9,272 nt of DNA from contig JAGXGU010000049.1 of assembly GCA_024636575.1 (NCBI GenBank), positions 1 through 9,272 on the forward strand. Reading direction: 5' to 3'. Source of the DNA: Altererythrobacter sp. GTDB taxonomy: Bacteria > Pseudomonadota > Alphaproteobacteria > Sphingomonadales > Sphingomonadaceae. A program made the position numbers and the translations under genes. The notes beneath the pieces are model-generated. The model searched no databases. It was not told the origin of the DNA and was given only the letters and a program-made list of their open reading frames with translations. Positions 6,566 through 9,272 of this stretch are shown here, piece after piece (position 1 is the first letter of the stretch; every line of letters begins with the position of its first letter).

Positions 6566-8170
6566 ATGAGCGAAGTGGCAGCGGGAACGGTCGGCAGCCA
6601 AAAGGGCTTTCTTGGCTGGATCGAACGAACCGGAAACAAGCTCCCCGATCCCGTATTCTTGTTCTTCTGGTTGATCGCCGGGCTGATGGCCATTTCCATC
6701 CTGGCCTCCCTGGCCGGATGGTCCGCCGTGCATCCCACCGAGACCGATGAGGCTACAGGTGCGGCGTCCGTCATCACCGCGGCCAGCTTGCTCTCGGCGG
6801 AAAACATCCAGCGCTTATGGGTGGAAATGCCCCAGACGTTCACTCACTTCCATCCGCTCGGCTATGTCCTGGTGGTGATGTTGGGCGCCGGCGCGGCGGA
6901 ACGTGCGGGACTGTTCGGCACTGCCATGCGTGCCGGTGTCCGCGGCGCTCCGGTTCATCTTCTGACGCCGATCGTGGTGCTGGTCGGGATGATGGGAAAT
7001 CTCGCCGCCGATGCCGCCTATGTGGTGCTGATCCCGCTAGCGGCAATAATCTTTCACGCCGCCGGGCGCCATCCGATCGCCGGGATTGCGGCCAGCTTCG
7101 CCGGGGTTTCCGGCGGCTTTTCCGCTAACCTGCTTCCCGGCCAGCTGGATGCGTTGCTGTTCGGAATTACCGAGGCTGCGGTCGAGACGGTGTTTGGCGA
7201 TTTCACCGCGAATATCGCCGGAAACTGGTATTTCATCGCCGCGATGGTCGTCGTGTTCATACCGGTAATCTGGTATGTGACCGACAAAATGATCGAGCCG
7301 CGGCTGGGCAAGTGGAATCCGGCCATGGCCGGTTCCGCAGCGCCGGAGGAAGCCAGTGACCGCGACCTGACTGCCGAGGAACGCAAGGGCCTCAAGCGGG
7401 CCGGTTTAGCTGCCCTGTTCGTGATTGGCCTGTGGCTCGCCTTTACCCTCGGTCCGGGCACTCCGCTGATCAACGAAGACGCGACGCCCGAAGCCCGGCT
7501 GACCCCGTTCTATCAATCCCTGGTGGCGGGCTTCTTCCTGCTGTTCCTGCTCACCGGCTGGGCGTACGGCAAGGCGGCAGGCACGATTACCGACCATCAC
7601 AGCCTGGTCAAAATGATGAGCGATAGCATGGCGGACCTCGCTTATTACCTCGTGCTGGCGTTCGCGGCGGCACATTTCGTGGCGATGTTCGCATGGTCCA
7701 ACCTGGGCCTGATCCTGGCGGTTCACGGAGCGGAGGCACTAAGTGCATCGGGCCTGCCTGCATGGGCATTGCTGGCGGCGATCATCCTGCTATCCGGCGT
7801 GCTCAACCTGTTCATCGGGTCGGCCAGCGCAAAATGGGCCCTGCTCGCCCCGGTCATGGTGCCGATGCTGATGCTGCTGGGGATCAGCCCGGAAATGAGC
7901 ACTGCCGCCTACCGCGTTGGGGATAGCGCGACCAACATCATCACTCCGCTGATGGTTTATTTCCCGCTGATCCTGATTTTCTGCCAGCGCTGGCAGAAGG
8001 ATTTCGGGATAGGCAGCCTGGCCGCGACCATGCTTCCCTATTCCATCGGCCTGATGGTCGTCGGGATTGCGCTGGCGATTGGCTGGGTGGTTCTGGATGT
8101 GCCGCTGGGGCCCGGCGCGTCGGTATTCATCGATGTTCCGGGACAGATCGTCGCGCCGCCCGCCGGCTAG
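6566..8170 (+). CDS. AbgT-family transporter
   Basis: 534 residues with about nine to ten hydrophobic segments (roughly 28-53, 97-112, 128-165, 218-240, 277-297, 314-334, 356-385, 398-441, 455-472, 488-512) plus re-entrant hairpins, as in the AbgT family. Known members are E. coli AbgT (uptake of p-aminobenzoyl-glutamate) and MtrF and YdaH, which export sulfonamides. Family residues are present: GFSANLLPGQLDALLFGIT (184-202, D195), the SAKW motif (S421, W424), YRVGDS (R450, D453) and NIITPLM (P461). These match by spacing the functional Asp, Ser, Trp, Arg, Asp and Pro positions reported for MtrF/YdaH. The loop at about 255-275 is charged. Substrate and direction are not shown by sequence; folate-pathway metabolite or sulfonamide export is the family-based guess. 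It is the only plus-strand gene here, and its TAG stop shares bases with the rbfA stop. Confidence 0.95.
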   Translation: MSEVAAGTVGSQKGFLGWIERTGNKLPDPVFLFFWLIAGLMAISILASLAGWSAVHPTETDEATGAASVITAASLLSAENIQRLWVEMPQTFTHFHPLGYVLVVMLGAGAAERAGLFGTAMRAGVRGAPVHLLTPIVVLVGMMGNLAADAAYVVLIPLAAIIFHAAGRHPIAGIAASFAGVSGGFSANLLPGQLDALLFGITEAAVETVFGDFTANIAGNWYFIAAMVVVFIPVIWYVTDKMIEPRLGKWNPAMAGSAAPEEASDRDLTAEERKGLKRAGLAALFVIGLWLAFTLGPGTPLINEDATPEARLTPFYQSLVAGFFLLFLLTGWAYGKAAGTITDHHSLVKMMSDSMADLAYYLVLAFAAAHFVAMFAWSNLGLILAVHGAEALSASGLPAWALLAAIILLSGVLNLFIGSASAKWALLAPVMVPMLMLLGISPEMSTAAYRVGDSATNIITPLMVYFPLILIFCQRWQKDFGIGSLAATMLPYSIGLMVVGIALAIGWVVLDVPLGPGASVFIDVPGQIVAPPAG

Positions 8171-8568
8171 GCGTCGTCCGCATCCAGATCGCGCGCGACC
8201 TTGGGGTCTCTTAACAGTCGTTCAATCCGGTCGGCTTCATCGAAGCTTTCATCGCCGCGGAAGGTCAGCTTCGGCGCGAATTTCAGGCCGAGCCGCTTGG
8301 CCACTTCGCGCTGAAAATAGGCGGTGTTGGTCCGCAGCGCCTTGATCACGACGGCTTCTTCCTCACCCAGCAGAGGCTTTACATATACGGCGGCATTGCG
8401 CAGATCCGGGCTCATCCGCACTTCGGTGACCGATACCGATCGCGCCGTCAGCACATCATCGTGAACTTCCTGCCGGGCAAGCAATTCGGACAAGATGTGT
8501 CGCACCCGCTCGCCCACTTTCAGCACGCGGACCGATTGCCGTTCGGGAGTGGATTTCTGGCTAACCAT
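8167..8568 (-). CDS. rbfA: 30S ribosome-binding factor A
   Basis: 133 residues from ATG 8568. RbfA is a single KH-type domain protein that binds the 30S subunit during late 16S rRNA maturation and cold adaptation. Family features: RVLKVGERVRHILSELL (14-30), SVTEVRMSPDLRNAAVYV (46-63), and the end RLGLKFAPKLTFRGDESFDEADRIERLL (92-119). The upstream in-frame codons to 8604 overlap the DUF1697 gene and do not resemble RbfA; the gap from the DUF1697 stop to this ATG is 10 bases with only a weak ribosome binding site, suggesting translational coupling. Its TAG stop overlaps the convergent transporter stop. In many proteobacteria rbfA is directly followed by truB; here truB is about 3.5 kb further on. 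Confidence 0.95.
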   Translation of the reverse strand: MVSQKSTPERQSVRVLKVGERVRHILSELLARQEVHDDVLTARSVSVTEVRMSPDLRNAAVYVKPLLGEEEAVVIKALRTNTAYFQREVAKRLGLKFAPKLTFRGDESFDEADRIERLLRDPKVARDLDADDA

Positions 8569-8578
8569 CTGCTGCGGC

Positions 8579-9136
8579 CTATTCCTGTTCCATCTTGTCG
8601 GCAATCCGCTGGAGCGACCGCAGATTGCGCGCTGTCCCGCGGGTTCCCAGTTTGCGTTCGATAAAGGGTGCGGTCAGCTTTGAATCCGCCACGCCTGCGC
8701 CAAAATCGATATGCAGGGCGCCCGTTCCTGCGGCCATCCGTTCGCCGCCCCGTCCGGTACCATCGGGTCCGACAAAGCTGGAGATCAGATCTTCAAACTG
8801 TTCGGCAGTCGGTTGGCGTTCGAGCCAGTGGACGTGGACGAATTTATCGTCATTCTCGCCGCGAAAGGGATTTTCGGCAATTGCCGCGAGCACTTCATCC
8901 CGGCTGCGGACGACCACCACGGAATTGATCTCGAATTCCTCGCGCAGGATGAAGGCGATCTTTTGCGATAGCCCCGGGGTTGGCCGTTCGTCATGGCGGA
9001 ACAGAACATTGCCGCTGGCGATGACGGTTTCGATATCCTCGAAATCCTCATATTTCAGGGCATTGCGAAGATCTTCCATCATCAGCCGGTTACCACCTAC
9101 ATTGATGGATCCGAGAAAGGCGACGTATTGAGTCAT
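8579..9136 (-). CDS. DUF1697 family protein
   Basis: 185 residues, near the usual length of about 180. The N-terminus YVAFLGSINVGGNRLMMEDLRNAL (4-27), followed by IETVIASGNVLF, is the DUF1697 signature, although the usual arginine of LRGINVGGN is a glycine here. The C-terminal ERKLGTRGTARNLRSLQRIADKM matches the conserved T-RN ending. The family is cytosolic and has no agreed function. The ATG at 9136 has GGGGGAG (9146-9152) 9 bases upstream and overlaps the stop of the preceding ORF as ATGA. It leads directly into rbfA, so the two are probably co-transcribed. I cannot say whether it is linked in function to ribosome assembly. Confidence 0.9.
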   Translation of the reverse strand: MTQYVAFLGSINVGGNRLMMEDLRNALKYEDFEDIETVIASGNVLFRHDERPTPGLSQKIAFILREEFEINSVVVVRSRDEVLAAIAENPFRGENDDKFVHVHWLERQPTAEQFEDLISSFVGPDGTGRGGERMAAGTGALHIDFGAGVADSKLTAPFIERKLGTRGTARNLRSLQRIADKMEQE

Positions 9137-9272
9137 TCGACACCGCTCCCCCAAAGAAGGAAAATTCCAAACAGAATGGCCGCCGCACCGAAGGGCGGCA
9201 ACACCCGCCCCGCGATCCAGCGCGGCCAGATGTCCGGCCTATATCCCATTGTCCACCGCCGGATTAAAGAAC
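9133..9272 (-). CDS. Short hydrophobic ORF, possibly the 3' end of a longer gene
   Basis: A reading frame enters from the right window edge and stops with TGA at 9133-9135, overlapping the DUF1697 start as ATGA. If it begins at the in-frame ATG at 9247-9249 it encodes 38 residues: a basic, Trp-rich head (PDIWPRWIAGR, residues 5-15) and one likely membrane segment (about 17-34). The frame is also open upstream to the edge, so it may be the C-terminus of a larger membrane protein. No strong ribosome binding site precedes that ATG. The coupling overlap is the best sign that it is real. I do not recognise the family. Confidence 0.55.
   Translation of the reverse strand, partial: SLIRRWTMGYRPDIWPRWIAGRVLPPFGAAAILFGIFLLWGSGVE
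9146..9152 (-). promoter_or_regulatory. Ribosome binding site deciding the DUF1697 start
   Basis: GGGGGAG, 9 bases before ATG 9136. The alternative in-frame TTG at 9154 overlaps this site and would add six residues unlike the family. Confidence 0.65.

Noticed and set aside
6566..8170. Recent horizontal acquisition of the transporter gene
   Set aside because: Base composition by eye is like the neighbours and there are no repeats, integrase or tRNA at its borders. Only the strand and position hint at insertion.
1..9272. Defence, phage, CRISPR, toxin-antitoxin or biosynthetic system
   Set aside because: Every substantial frame is accounted for by a recognised family or a small coupled ORF; nothing resembles these systems.

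Overview
The window looks like a conserved chromosomal region of an alphaproteobacterium, most likely of the order Sphingomonadales (Erythrobacteraceae or Sphingomonadaceae). The reasons are high-GC coding sequence, the wording of the housekeeping proteins, and a mirrored pair of a short palindromic repeat (core ATCCCGGC-GAAA-GCCGGGAT) of a kind I know as frequent in this order. The placement is from memory of such genomes; no search was run.

Layout, left to right. 1-626 (minus) is the N-terminal two thirds of a winged-helix plus Rossmann SAM-dependent methyltransferase, cut by the window edge. A strong terminator hairpin at 761-790 separates it from pnp (814-3117, minus), polynucleotide phosphorylase with an RGG-like tail. 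The 262-base gap 3118-3379 holds the pnp leader, the repeat pair and the rpsO terminator. Then comes a tight minus-strand cluster, read in the order tdk (6497-5919), GNAT acetyltransferase (5926-5390), M50 site-2-protease-like membrane peptidase (5361-4642), truB (4639-3656), rpsO (3649-3380). Its genes overlap or lie 2-28 bases apart, so it is probably one transcript ending at the hairpin 3348-3369. An AbgT-family transporter (6566-8170) is the only plus-strand gene. It diverges from tdk and converges on rbfA so closely that both stop codons share one CTAG. rbfA (8568-8167), a DUF1697 gene (9136-8579) and the end of a short hydrophobic ORF (9272-9133) form a second minus-strand cluster.

Functionally the backbone is the familiar rbfA-truB-rpsO-pnp block: 30S maturation, tRNA psi55 formation, ribosomal protein S15 and RNA decay. 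In this window the block is split by about 3.5 kb between rbfA and truB, carrying thymidine kinase, an acetyltransferase, a membrane protease and a transporter. The other genes look like ordinary core metabolism or conserved genes of modest characterisation. I found no phage, insertion sequence, CRISPR array, tRNA or rRNA gene, toxin-antitoxin pair or defence system, and nothing I would call a new system. The most distinctive points are the shared CTAG stop, the mirrored repeats in the rpsO-pnp gap, and the split of the translation cluster. No stretch above 300 bases lacks a gene.
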